Source: DATDDB01 sp041490205 | GTDB lineage: Bacteria; Pseudomonadota; Gammaproteobacteria; Burkholderiales; Gallionellaceae | NCBI GenBank assembly: GCA_041490205.1 | Contig: JBGPSQ010000020.1 | Location: 1-22,326 of the forward strand | DNA: 22,326 nt | Direction: 5' to 3' | Shown: piece after piece, positions 1-6,088 of the stretch | Layout of the letters: each line of letters starts with the position of its first letter | Numbering within the stretch: position 1 is the first letter of the stretch | Made by a program: the position numbers and the translations under genes | Notes under the pieces: model-generated | Database searches by the model: none | Told to the model about the DNA's origin: nothing | What the model saw: only the letters and a program-made list of their open reading frames with translations

Positions 1-652
1 CCATGCGCGCCTCCTCGAATTCCTGGAACAGGTAAGCCAGTTTCTCCAGGTAATTCCGGTCGGCCATCTGTCCCACCAGGTCGGCGGTGCCCAGGATTTG
101 CCCGGCAAGCAGGATACGGTCATTGGGGAAGAAAATGGTGGAGATGGGCAACCGCGGGTCGCTGCAGGAAATTACGGGTGCAATATCTTCGACAAAGTCC
201 GCCGGAATGCCGCGCTTGGCGGCATAGTGACGCATGAACTCAAGCCCGCGAGAGACGTGGGTGGGCGTGAATTGCGCCCCGGTGCCGGTTTCCTTGCCAT
301 CTCGCAATTGCGCATAGCCGACGTCGTGCATCAGGGTGCCGACCATGACCAGCGCGATTTCCCGGTCGCTTAGTGCGATGCCGGAAAGCCGCATTCCGTG
401 AATCAGCCGCATCGCGCACAGGAACACATCAAGGGTGTGGGGGAGGTTGTGGTAGGGCGTCTTGATCGGGCAATAGCCGGGATATTCACCGCGGAACAGT
501 TGAATGACGTCATCAAACACCATGCGAAAAAAGGGAAATTCATAAGAAGGGGCAAAGCTGCCGATGAGATCGGCAGCTTTGCGCCAAACTTCTTCAGGTT
601 CGCTGTTGGCGAATAAGTGACTGTAGTCGCGGGTATTCCGGCGCTGGTTCAT
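1..652 (-). CDS. HD-domain phosphohydrolase-like protein, C-terminus cut by window edge
   Basis: The reading frame is open from the ATG at 652 (minus strand) to the window edge, giving 217 visible residues without a stop. Metal-binding residues of the HD superfamily are in place: His68/His72 in a YHNLPH segment, the His109-Asp110 pair in LMHDVG, and Asp191 in GTADLVGQM. HD proteins are metal-dependent phosphohydrolases acting on nucleotides or cyclic dinucleotides; the substrate cannot be read from this sequence, and it lacks the GYP motif of c-di-GMP-specific HD-GYP enzymes in the visible part. No signal peptide or membrane segment is seen, so it is probably cytosolic. It lies 64 bases downstream of the DUF4149 gene on the same strand. 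A 14-bp perfect hairpin lies within codons 24-34. Family assignment is firm, function is unknown. Confidence 0.8.
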   Translation of the reverse strand, partial: MNQRRNTRDYSHLFANSEPEEVWRKAADLIGSFAPSYEFPFFRMVFDDVIQLFRGEYPGYCPIKTPYHNLPHTLDVFLCAMRLIHGMRLSGIALSDREIALVMVGTLMHDVGYAQLRDGKETGTGAQFTPTHVSRGLEFMRHYAAKRGIPADFVEDIAPVISCSDPRLPISTIFFPNDRILLAGQILGTADLVGQMADRNYLEKLAYLFQEFEEARM

Positions 653-685
653 GTATTTAAAATACATCCTTTTATCAGGGTCTTA

Positions 686-722
686 TGTCCTACAGTATAT
701 TACGAGGCGCAAAAATTCAACA
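686..722 (-). promoter_or_regulatory. Weak candidate promoter for the HD-domain gene
   Basis: Reading the minus strand, TTGAAT (722-717) is followed 15 bases later by TATACT, a 5-of-6 match to the -10 consensus. The spacing is shorter than the usual 16-18. It overlaps the end of the DUF4149 gene. The start codon at 652 is preceded by a near-palindrome GTATTTAAAATAC (653-665) and an AAGGA about 14 bases upstream. The gene may equally be cotranscribed with DUF4149. Confidence 0.25.
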
Positions 723-1202
723 GCGTTTTGCTTTCAATACCAGGGCGGCTCCCAGCAGGCACTCAGCCAGGTAAATGCCGGTGGCGATCCGGTGCAGCAG
801 GTCGAAGCGAGTGGAAAAGGGGCTGTCCATCACGGCGGCGGGCAGCGCTTGCGTCTTGAGGGCGGCCATTTCCGGCTGTAGCCCGAATTCGCTCGCCAAA
901 GCCAGCAGCAGCATGGCGGACGTGATCAGGAAGAGGGGCTGGCGGAATGACTGCCTGCCCGATACGGCAACGAGGTAGGCCATGAGGTAACACGCGCTGG
1001 CCATGCCTACATAGGCAACCAGGGTGAACATCTTGCCCGCCAGCATGCCTGCCAGCATTTTGTCCGGCAGGTTGTGGAAAAGCACCGGGACAGCCAGCAA
1101 GCCCACGCCCCACAGGCATCCCACCCAAGCCGTGATGGCCAGGCAGGAAATGGTGTGTGCCCATTTTTGCGGCACGGTTGCCGCCTGTTTATTAATCGTC
1201 AT
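717..1202 (-). CDS. DUF4149 family integral membrane protein
   Basis: This 161-residue protein has four predicted membrane helices (about residues 19-41, 57-80, 90-107 and 136-157), with the pattern of the DUF4149/TMEM205-like family: an early W-x-G-x-L-W segment (AWVGCLWGVGLLAVPVLF), a short lumen-facing stretch after helix 3, and a conserved-looking FDLLHRIATGIYL before helix 4. The family's biochemical role is unknown; members sit in the inner membrane. Its start overlaps the last 11 bases of the upstream SMI1-like gene, so the two are probably translationally coupled. Family assignment rests on topology and remembered motif pattern. Confidence 0.7.
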   Translation of the reverse strand: MTINKQAATVPQKWAHTISCLAITAWVGCLWGVGLLAVPVLFHNLPDKMLAGMLAGKMFTLVAYVGMASACYLMAYLVAVSGRQSFRQPLFLITSAMLLLALASEFGLQPEMAALKTQALPAAVMDSPFSTRFDLLHRIATGIYLAECLLGAALVLKAKRC

Positions 1203-1641
1203 CGTTCACCATGGCCAGAGTTTCCCGCCATGCTGCGAGGTTGTACTCGCGGCGGATCAGTTCCTGCATGAAATGCAGGAAGTCGCCGGACATCCGCGCA
1301 TAAGCGCTTTCATGTATGGAAATGAAGTAAATGGCGCCTTCCATTGGCTTGAATGCATAGGCATTGCCCGCATCGTCATGTGCAAAAGTGATGTATCCGC
1401 TAAGCGCACCGTGCGTGATGGTGGAGAAGTATTCGGGGCGGAAAATGAGGGTGTCGTTGATGTCGCCGTATCCCGCTGCGCGCAGCCATTGGCACAGTCC
1501 CACCGCCAGCTTGCAATCGAGCCTCTTGGCCGTCATGAACAAATCCATTTCCGTGGCCGGGGCGTGATAATGGAAAATGGGCTTGCTGGACAGGAAGGAT
1601 TTCCGCTTGGCGGAAAGAATGGTTTTTATGGTGTTCTGCAT
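1192..1641 (-). CDS. SMI1/KNR4 (SUKH)-like protein
   Basis: This 149-residue soluble protein has the SUKH-fold core signature in its second half: GYITFAHDDAGNAYAF, then a strand ending in IYFIS, then a helix DFLHFMQELI. SUKH proteins in bacteria are often immunity proteins against polymorphic toxins, but many stand-alone chromosomal copies have no known role. No toxin gene is next to it here: neighbours are a truncated hemoglobin upstream and a DUF4149 membrane protein overlapping its 3' end. The ATG at 1641 has no ribosome-binding site at normal distance; a perfect AGGAGGT lies about 26 bases upstream with no in-frame ATG, GTG or TTG between. Family call is moderately sure, function is not known. 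Confidence 0.62.
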   Translation of the reverse strand: MQNTIKTILSAKRKSFLSSKPIFHYHAPATEMDLFMTAKRLDCKLAVGLCQWLRAAGYGDINDTLIFRPEYFSTITHGALSGYITFAHDDAGNAYAFKPMEGAIYFISIHESAYARMSGDFLHFMQELIRREYNLAAWRETLAMVNDDD

Positions 1642-1691
1642 GGTGTAACGGGGATTATCCGGCGGCCACCTCCTGTTGGGCCACGCATATT

Positions 1692-2153
1692 TTAACCCAA
1701 TTGGTCATCGCCGGGCTTGGGCACGATGATACGCTGTTTGTATGGCCAGGTGACGCTGTAGAAGGATTCTATCGAGTCCTTGACGATATGTTTCATGAAC
1801 GCGCTGTCTATCCTGAGCCAGCGTTCGCGCAGTTCTTCCGGCACCCCTGCTTCGCGCAGCGATTCCTCCAGCAGGCCATGGCGCACCTCGAACAGTTCGC
1901 GGGTGATGAACATGGCCTCGTGGGCATATTTCATTTCCTTGCCCCAGTATTCAACCGGCCCGCCCATCTTCTCGGCCATGAAAGCGGTTTGACGGTTTTC
2001 GATCGCCTCCTGGCTGTGCCCGGCAAAAAATTGCTTGAGCCAGTCATGTGCATAGACCTTGTCGTAGAAGATCTTGTGCGCCCGTTGCAGGGTGGGGAGG
2101 CCGCCGATCTCATCGAACAGGGTTGGTTTTGTTGCCGGAGCAGGAGTTGGCAT
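1692..2153 (-). CDS. Truncated hemoglobin (2-on-2 globin)
   Basis: The 153-residue product begins with a short Pro/Ala-rich lead, then LFDEIGGLPTLQRAHKIFY, the A/B-helix pattern of truncated hemoglobins with Tyr30 at the B10 heme-pocket position. His78 in KYAHEAMFI fits the proximal F8 heme-iron ligand, and the C-terminal helix LRIDSAFMKHIVKDSIESFY closes the fold. Such globins bind O2, NO or related ligands and are linked to NO detoxification or oxygen sensing; the ligand here cannot be deduced. It is longer than minimal trHbs (about 120-130) because of extensions at both ends. It lies 18 bases downstream of the small membrane protein gene and 50 bases upstream of the SUKH-like gene, consistent with one operon. 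Confidence 0.85.
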   Translation of the reverse strand: MPTPAPATKPTLFDEIGGLPTLQRAHKIFYDKVYAHDWLKQFFAGHSQEAIENRQTAFMAEKMGGPVEYWGKEMKYAHEAMFITRELFEVRHGLLEESLREAGVPEELRERWLRIDSAFMKHIVKDSIESFYSVTWPYKQRIIVPKPGDDQLG

Positions 2154-2171
2154 TGCCGGAATAAGGACGGG

Positions 2172-2495
2172 TCATTGTCCGGATGATTGGCGCATCCGGT
2201 AGGCGCGCAGGTCGTTCAAAAAGGCCGCACCGGCGGCGAGCCAGGCCAGCAGCGGTAGCCAGAATCCGGCGGCGTCGAAATGGAAGTACAGGATGCTCGC
2301 GGAAATGACGAGCAGCGGCGAGGCGCCGAAACGCAAGACGAAGAAGCCAACCAGCGTTGCCAGCACAGTGTATGCAATGCCTGTCTGGCTGTACATCAGG
2401 TAAAGCATCCAGACTGTCGTTAGAGTTGCGCCCAGGTAATTGAGGATGCCGAGCCAGGAAATCCTGACGGTCAGTTGCACAGGGGGTTTGTTCAT
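2172..2495 (-). CDS. Small hypothetical membrane protein
   Basis: I do not recognise a family. The 107-residue product is hydrophobic, with about three or four membrane segments: ISWLGILNYLGATLTTVWML, a second centred on TVLATLVGFFVLRF, a third centred on PLLVISASILYFHF, and a last one centred on FWLPLLAWLAAGAAFL. It ends in a short basic tail (LRAYRMRQ). It is the first gene after a candidate promoter at 2547-2552 and is followed closely by the globin gene, so it may be expressed with it. No clear ribosome-binding site precedes the ATG. Confidence 0.6.
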   Translation of the reverse strand: MNKPPVQLTVRISWLGILNYLGATLTTVWMLYLMYSQTGIAYTVLATLVGFFVLRFGASPLLVISASILYFHFDAAGFWLPLLAWLAAGAAFLNDLRAYRMRQSSGQ

Positions 2496-2546
2496 GCTGT
2501 TCGGGAGAGGTTACCGGTAAGGGGTTGGTTGCTGTGCATCCCGGAT

Positions 2547-2552
2547 ATTATA
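2547..2552 (-). promoter_or_regulatory. Candidate -10 box for the membrane protein/globin cluster
   Basis: On the minus strand the 97-base gap downstream of the kinase gene holds a perfect TATAAT, about 50 bases before the ATG at 2495. No good -35 hexamer lies 16-18 bases upstream, so either an activator is needed or the match is chance. If real, the downstream genes can be transcribed independently of the kinase. Confidence 0.4.
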
Positions 2553-2594
2553 CATAGCGGCAGAAAACGTAGCGAGCCAGGCACGTCGGGTTGG

Positions 2595-3869
2595 CTAGGG
2601 GTGGCCACGCATGGCCAGCAGCGCGGCGCCATAGGCGGCTTCAGCCTGTTCCGCCGCCGTCACTGGCACCCCAAGCAGCCGTTCGCGCATTTTAGTCCAG
2701 GCCGGGTTTTTTGCACCCCCGCCGCAGGTGGCAACCGACTTGAGCGGCGTAGCGCCGAGTTCCGCCAGTCTGGCATAACCGTCGGCTTCGATGCGGCTTA
2801 ATCCCAGCAAGAGGCCGTGCAGAAATTCTGTGTCATCGGCGGGGCGCGGCATAGCCTGCCCTGAGCTTAGCCGAAGGGGGCGCGGCGCGAGATTCGGATC
2901 GTTGACGGGAAAGCGCTCGCCGGGAGCGGGCAAGGGATAATAGTCCAGGGCGCTGTGCGTGGCGGGGTCGATGCGATTGCTGAGTTTTTCCAATTGCGCA
3001 TCGCTGAAGAATTGCCGCAGAGCCCCGCCGCCCGCATTGGATGCGCCGCCCGCCAGCCACAAGCCGCCATAGCGGTGGCTATACACCCCGTACTGTGCGG
3101 CTTCCACGCGCCTTTCCGAAAGCAGCTTGAGGACGATGGTCGTTCCCAGTGAGGTGACGGCTGCGCCGGGTTCGCTTATCCCGGCGGCGATGAAGGCTGC
3201 GATGCTGTCTGTCGTGCCCGCGCGCACGATGCATTCCGGGTTGAGCGCGAAATGCTCCGCAATGGCCGGGGAGATTGTTGCGATGGCAGTGCCGGGCGCG
3301 ACTACTTGCGGCAACAGGTGCGTGTGCGGCAATCCCAGCACCCAGTCCGGCCAGCACAGGCGCTCCGTGTCATAGCCTGTTTTCAGCGCATTGTGATAAT
3401 CCGACATGCCTCCCGTGCCCGTGAGCAGTGAAGCCAGCCAGTCGGCCTGGTGCATGAAGTGCGCGGCTTCAGACAGGTCGCTGTGCCGAGTCAGCCACAG
3501 GAATTTGGACAGCCCGGAAGTGGCGCTGCATACCGTATGCCCGGGTGGTGCGACTCGCTTCAGCTCCGATGCCTCGTGTTCCGCTCGATTGTCGTAATAA
3601 AGCAGGGCTTGGGAAACCGGCCTCAATTGGGCGTCGCACAGAAGCACGGTGGCGGAAGTCGCGTCTATGGCAATGGCTCGAAGCTGCGAGGCCATGGAAG
3701 GCGGCAAGCGCCTGAGCAGGGTGAGCAGCGCTTCGCGCCAGTCCAGAGGGCTTTGGTTATCCGCACCGGGATAGGCGATGCGGTCTTTGTGCAAGATTTC
3801 CCCCTCTGCATCCAGCACGCATGCGCGCGCGCCGGAAGTGCCGAAGTCGAGGCCCAAATGGAAGGTCAT
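2595..3869 (-). CDS. FGGY-family carbohydrate kinase, D-ribulokinase type (SePSK/AtXK-1-like)
   Basis: The 424-residue protein has the full two-domain FGGY layout. The N-terminal GLDFGTSGARA carries Asp8 and Thr11, the central AGTTDSIAAF carries Asp221 as the expected catalytic base, and TCGGGAKNPAW near the C-terminus is the nucleotide-binding Gly-rich segment. From memory it resembles closely the short cyanobacterial/plant enzyme described as D-ribulose kinase (Synechococcus SePSK, Arabidopsis XK-1), including SDYHNALK, LGTTIVLKLL and LDYYPLP segments, more than xylulokinase XylB (about 480-500 residues). The reaction would be ATP-dependent phosphorylation of D-ribulose to ribulose 5-phosphate in the cytosol. 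Residues 332-343 are an in-frame 36-bp repeat insertion, described separately. It is the first gene of the minus-strand cluster, divergent from rimP; no sugar transporter is adjacent. Confidence 0.85.
   Translation of the reverse strand: MTFHLGLDFGTSGARACVLDAEGEILHKDRIAYPGADNQSPLDWREALLTLLRRLPPSMASQLRAIAIDATSATVLLCDAQLRPVSQALLYYDNRAEHEASELKRVAPPGHTVCSATSGLSKFLWLTRHSDLSEAAHFMHQADWLASLLTGTGGMSDYHNALKTGYDTERLCWPDWVLGLPHTHLLPQVVAPGTAIATISPAIAEHFALNPECIVRAGTTDSIAAFIAAGISEPGAAVTSLGTTIVLKLLSERRVEAAQYGVYSHRYGGLWLAGGASNAGGGALRQFFSDAQLEKLSNRIDPATHSALDYYPLPAPGERFPVNDPNLAPRPLRLSSGQAMPRPADDTEFLHGLLLGLSRIEADGYARLAELGATPLKSVATCGGGAKNPAWTKMRERLLGVPVTAAEQAEAAYGAALLAMRGHP
2841..2886 (-). repeat. Short palindromic repeat inserted in frame within the kinase gene, with 10-bp direct repeats
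   Basis: GGGGCGCGGC occurs at 2841-2850 and again at 2877-2886. Between them (2851-2876) lies a core that on the coding strand contains CTTCGGCTAAGCTCAGGGC. That core resembles the widespread dispersed repeats with CTTCG...GCTCAGG palindromes found in many proteobacterial genomes. The unit is 36 bp, so it adds exactly 12 codons (LRLSSGQAMPRP, residues 332-343) and leaves the reading frame open. The duplicated PRP on each side in the protein is the footprint of the direct repeat. Confidence 0.7.
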
Positions 3870-3901
3870 GGAAAAGCGCGCCTAAGGTATGGTTAAAGAC
3901 C

Positions 3902-3930
3902 ATTGTATCAATCCGGGCCTGGTCTGGCAT
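3902..3930 (-). promoter_or_regulatory. Weak candidate promoter for the kinase gene
   Basis: On the minus strand TACAAT (3907-3902) lies about 33 bases upstream of the kinase ATG. ATGCCA at 3930-3925 is a 4-of-6 match to the -35 box at 17-base spacing. It would fire divergently from the rimP promoter. Evidence is consensus matching only. Confidence 0.35.
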
Positions 3931-3983
3931 GCTTGGCTAGAGAGGTCATCTGTGCGTTTTCCCGCATCGTTTCTAACCCTTAT

Positions 3984-4025
3984 GCATTATTTATAATGCG
4001 CGGAGAGGAATATTCCTGCTATAAT
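3984..4025 (+). promoter_or_regulatory. rimP operon promoter region with two palindromes
   Basis: TGCTATAAT at 4017-4025 is a perfect extended -10 element, which does not need a good -35 box. Just upstream are a perfect 7-bp inverted repeat (GCATTAT 3984-3990, ATAATGC 3993-3999), which itself contains a TATAAT at 3992-3997, and a 12-bp palindrome AGGAATATTCCT (4006-4017) abutting the -10 element. Transcription would start near 4032, leaving a leader of about 50 bases before rimP. The palindromes could be protein-binding sites; no regulator is identified. Confidence 0.6.
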
Positions 4026-4043
4026 CAGTTCGATTTCAAAGAT

Positions 4044-4063
4044 GGGCTTCGGGCCCGTTTTTT
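4044..4063 (+). terminator. Terminator-like attenuator hairpin in the rimP leader
   Basis: GGGC (4044-4047) pairs with GCCC (4053-4056) around a TTCGG loop and is followed by six T residues (4058-4063). It lies between the predicted transcription start and the rimP ATG at 4081, so it can only act as a leader element. A rimP-leader premature terminator is a described element class upstream of rimP-nusA-infB in Gammaproteobacteria; a similar feedback by NusA is the natural inference here. Confidence 0.5.
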
Positions 4064-4080
4064 ATTTGTGGGCAAAAGTT

Positions 4081-4506
4081 ATGGATGTGGCGCAGCTGGT
4101 TGAGACGACGCTGGCGGGTTTGGGATACGAGCTGGTTGACCTGGAGCTTTCGGGCCGCGGCATGATGCGGTTGTTTATCGACAAACCCGGCGGAATTACG
4201 CTGGACGATTGCGAGCGGGTCAGTAATCAGTTGACCCGTCTATTTACGGTGGAAGGCGTGGCTTATGACCGGCTGGAGGTGTCTTCACCGGGGCTGGATC
4301 GGCCTTTGAAAAAGGAAGCGGATTTTGTCCGGTTCCATGGCGAGAAGGTGAGCCTCAAATTGCGTATGCCGTTGGACGGCCGCAAGAATTTCATCGGCAT
4401 CCTGGGTGAAGTCAAGGATGGTGTGTTGCAGTTGGATATGGAAGGCAATCAGGTGGCGATCACGTTGTCCAATGTGGACAAGGCGCGCCTGGTGCCGGTG
4501 TTCTGA
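4081..4506 (+). CDS. rimP: Ribosome maturation factor RimP
   Basis: The 141-residue product matches RimP along its length: an N-terminal alpha/beta domain (LVETTLAGLGYELVDLEL, LFIDKPGGITLDDCERVSNQL), the signature YDRLEVSSPGLDRPLKKEADF, and a C-terminal Sm-like beta domain ending in VDKARLVPVF. RimP assists late 30S subunit maturation in the cytosol. The ATG at 4081 is chosen because MDVAQLVETT matches the family's N-terminus; an in-frame ATG at 4042 would run through the leader hairpin. It opens the rimP-nusA-infB-rbfA-truB operon, with nusA starting 50 bases after its stop. Confidence 0.95.
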   Translation: MDVAQLVETTLAGLGYELVDLELSGRGMMRLFIDKPGGITLDDCERVSNQLTRLFTVEGVAYDRLEVSSPGLDRPLKKEADFVRFHGEKVSLKLRMPLDGRKNFIGILGEVKDGVLQLDMEGNQVAITLSNVDKARLVPVF

Positions 4507-4556
4507 ACAGGCGGGACGCTAGTCCCCGGCAAGCAGATTTACAGTTGGAGACGGTG

Positions 4557-6029
4557 ATGAATCGTGAAGTGTTGATGTTGGTTGACGCCCTGGCGCGTGA
4601 AAAGAATGTGGACAAGGAGGTAGTGTTTGGTGCGCTGGAAGCCGCGCTGGCCTCTGCCACCAAGAAGCGTTTCGCCGAGGAGGCGGACGTGCGTGTGAGC
4701 ATAGACCGCGAGACGGGGGATTATTCTTCTTTCCGGCGCTGGCAGGTGATGGATGACGAGACATTCGAGACGCCGGACCTGCACATCAAGCTGGATCCGG
4801 CGCAAAAAACCAATCCTGGCGTGCAACTGGAAGAGTTCATCGAGGAGCCCCTGGAATCGGTCGATTTTGGGCGCATCGATGCGCAGGCAGCCAAGCAGGT
4901 GATTTTCCAGAAAATACGCGATGCCGAGCGTGAACAGATTCTGAGCGATTTCATGGCGCGCAAGGATCACCTGGTTTCGGGCGCCATCAAGCGCATGGAG
5001 CGGGGCAATGCCATCGTTGAATTCGGCAAGATCGAGGCGCTGCTGCCGCGCGACCAGATGATACCCAAGGAAAACCTGCGCGTGGGTGACCGGGTGCGTG
5101 CCTACCTGTTGCGGGTGGATCGTTCGCTGCGCGGGCCGCAGATCATCCTTTCACGCATTACGCCGGAATTTCTGGTCAAGCTGTTCGAGTTGGAAGTGCC
5201 GGAGATCGAGGAGGGGCTGCTGGAGATCGTCAACGCGGCGCGCGACCCCGGCTCGCGTGCCAAGATTGCAGTTCGCTCGCACGATGCGCGGCTCGACCCG
5301 ATCGGCACCTGTGTCGGTATGCGCGGTTCGCGCGTGCAGGCGGTAACCAACGAGCTGGCGGGTGAGCGCGTGGACATCATCCTGTGGTCAGAAGACCCGG
5401 CCACCGGCGTGATCAATGCGCTGGCGCCTGCGGAAGTGACCAGCATCGTGGTGGATGAAGACAGGCACAGCATGGACGTGGTGGTCGAGGAAGAAAACCT
5501 GGCGCAGGCCATAGGCCGCAACGGGCAGAATGTGCGCCTCGCCAGCGAGCTTACCGGCTGGGAACTTAACATCATGACGGTTGATGAATCCAGCAAGAAG
5601 AACGAGCAGGAATTCGCCAAGGTGCGCGAACTGTTCATGTCCAAGCTGGATGTGGACGAAGAGGTGGCCGACATCCTGGTTCAGGAAGGCTTTAACACGC
5701 TTGAAGAAGTGGCCTATGTGCCGCTGGATGAAATGTTGGAGATCGAGGCGCTGGACGAGGCGACTGTTAACGAGTTGCGCAGCCGCGCGCGCAATGCCCT
5801 GCTGACGCAGGCCATCGCCAGCGAAGAGCAGGTCGAGCATAGCATCGAGGATTTGCTCAAGATCGAAGGCATGGACGAGGAAACCGCGCGTGCTTTGGCT
5901 GGTAATGGGGTTGGCACGCAGGAGCAGCTTGCCGACCTGGCCGTGGACGAACTGGTCGAAATGACCGGCATGGACAGTGAGCGTGCCAACAAGTTGATCA
6001 TGATTGCGCGCGCGCCCTGGTTTGCGTAA
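4557..6029 (+). CDS. nusA: Transcription termination/antitermination factor NusA
   Basis: The 490-residue protein has the full proteobacterial NusA layout: an RNA-polymerase-binding N-terminal domain (about 1-125, starting MNREVLMLVDALAREKNV), an S1 domain (about 137-200), KH1 and KH2 with the GTCVGMRGSRVQAV and IGRNGQNVRLASELTGWELN motifs, and two C-terminal acidic repeat (helix-hairpin-helix) units ending in IARAPWFA. It modulates pausing, termination and antitermination. The ATG at 4557 has GGAG six bases upstream; an in-frame TTG at 4545 is less likely. NusA commonly feeds back on its own operon, which fits the leader hairpin before rimP. The stop codon region is tandemly duplicated (separate entry). 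Confidence 0.97.
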   Translation: MNREVLMLVDALAREKNVDKEVVFGALEAALASATKKRFAEEADVRVSIDRETGDYSSFRRWQVMDDETFETPDLHIKLDPAQKTNPGVQLEEFIEEPLESVDFGRIDAQAAKQVIFQKIRDAEREQILSDFMARKDHLVSGAIKRMERGNAIVEFGKIEALLPRDQMIPKENLRVGDRVRAYLLRVDRSLRGPQIILSRITPEFLVKLFELEVPEIEEGLLEIVNAARDPGSRAKIAVRSHDARLDPIGTCVGMRGSRVQAVTNELAGERVDIILWSEDPATGVINALAPAEVTSIVVDEDRHSMDVVVEEENLAQAIGRNGQNVRLASELTGWELNIMTVDESSKKNEQEFAKVRELFMSKLDVDEEVADILVQEGFNTLEEVAYVPLDEMLEIEALDEATVNELRSRARNALLTQAIASEEQVEHSIEDLLKIEGMDEETARALAGNGVGTQEQLADLAVDELVEMTGMDSERANKLIMIARAPWFA

Positions 6030-6045
6030 GCCCTGGCTTGCGTAA
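6014..6045 (+). repeat. 16-bp tandem duplication across the nusA stop codon
   Basis: GCCCTGGTTTGCGTAA (6014-6029), which encodes the last four residues after Ala-Arg-Ala and the stop, is followed immediately by GCCCTGGCTTGCGTAA (6030-6045). The two units differ at one base. The second copy lies entirely in the nusA-infB spacer, so the protein is not changed. Confidence 0.85.
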
Positions 6046-6088
6046 GCGCAGAGTGTAATTATTTGGATATTGGGTTTAAGAGGTAGCG

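Noticed and set aside
4042..4080. Upstream in-frame ATG extension of rimP
   Set aside because: It would encode MGFGPVFYLWAKV through the terminator-like leader; the family N-terminus starts at 4081.
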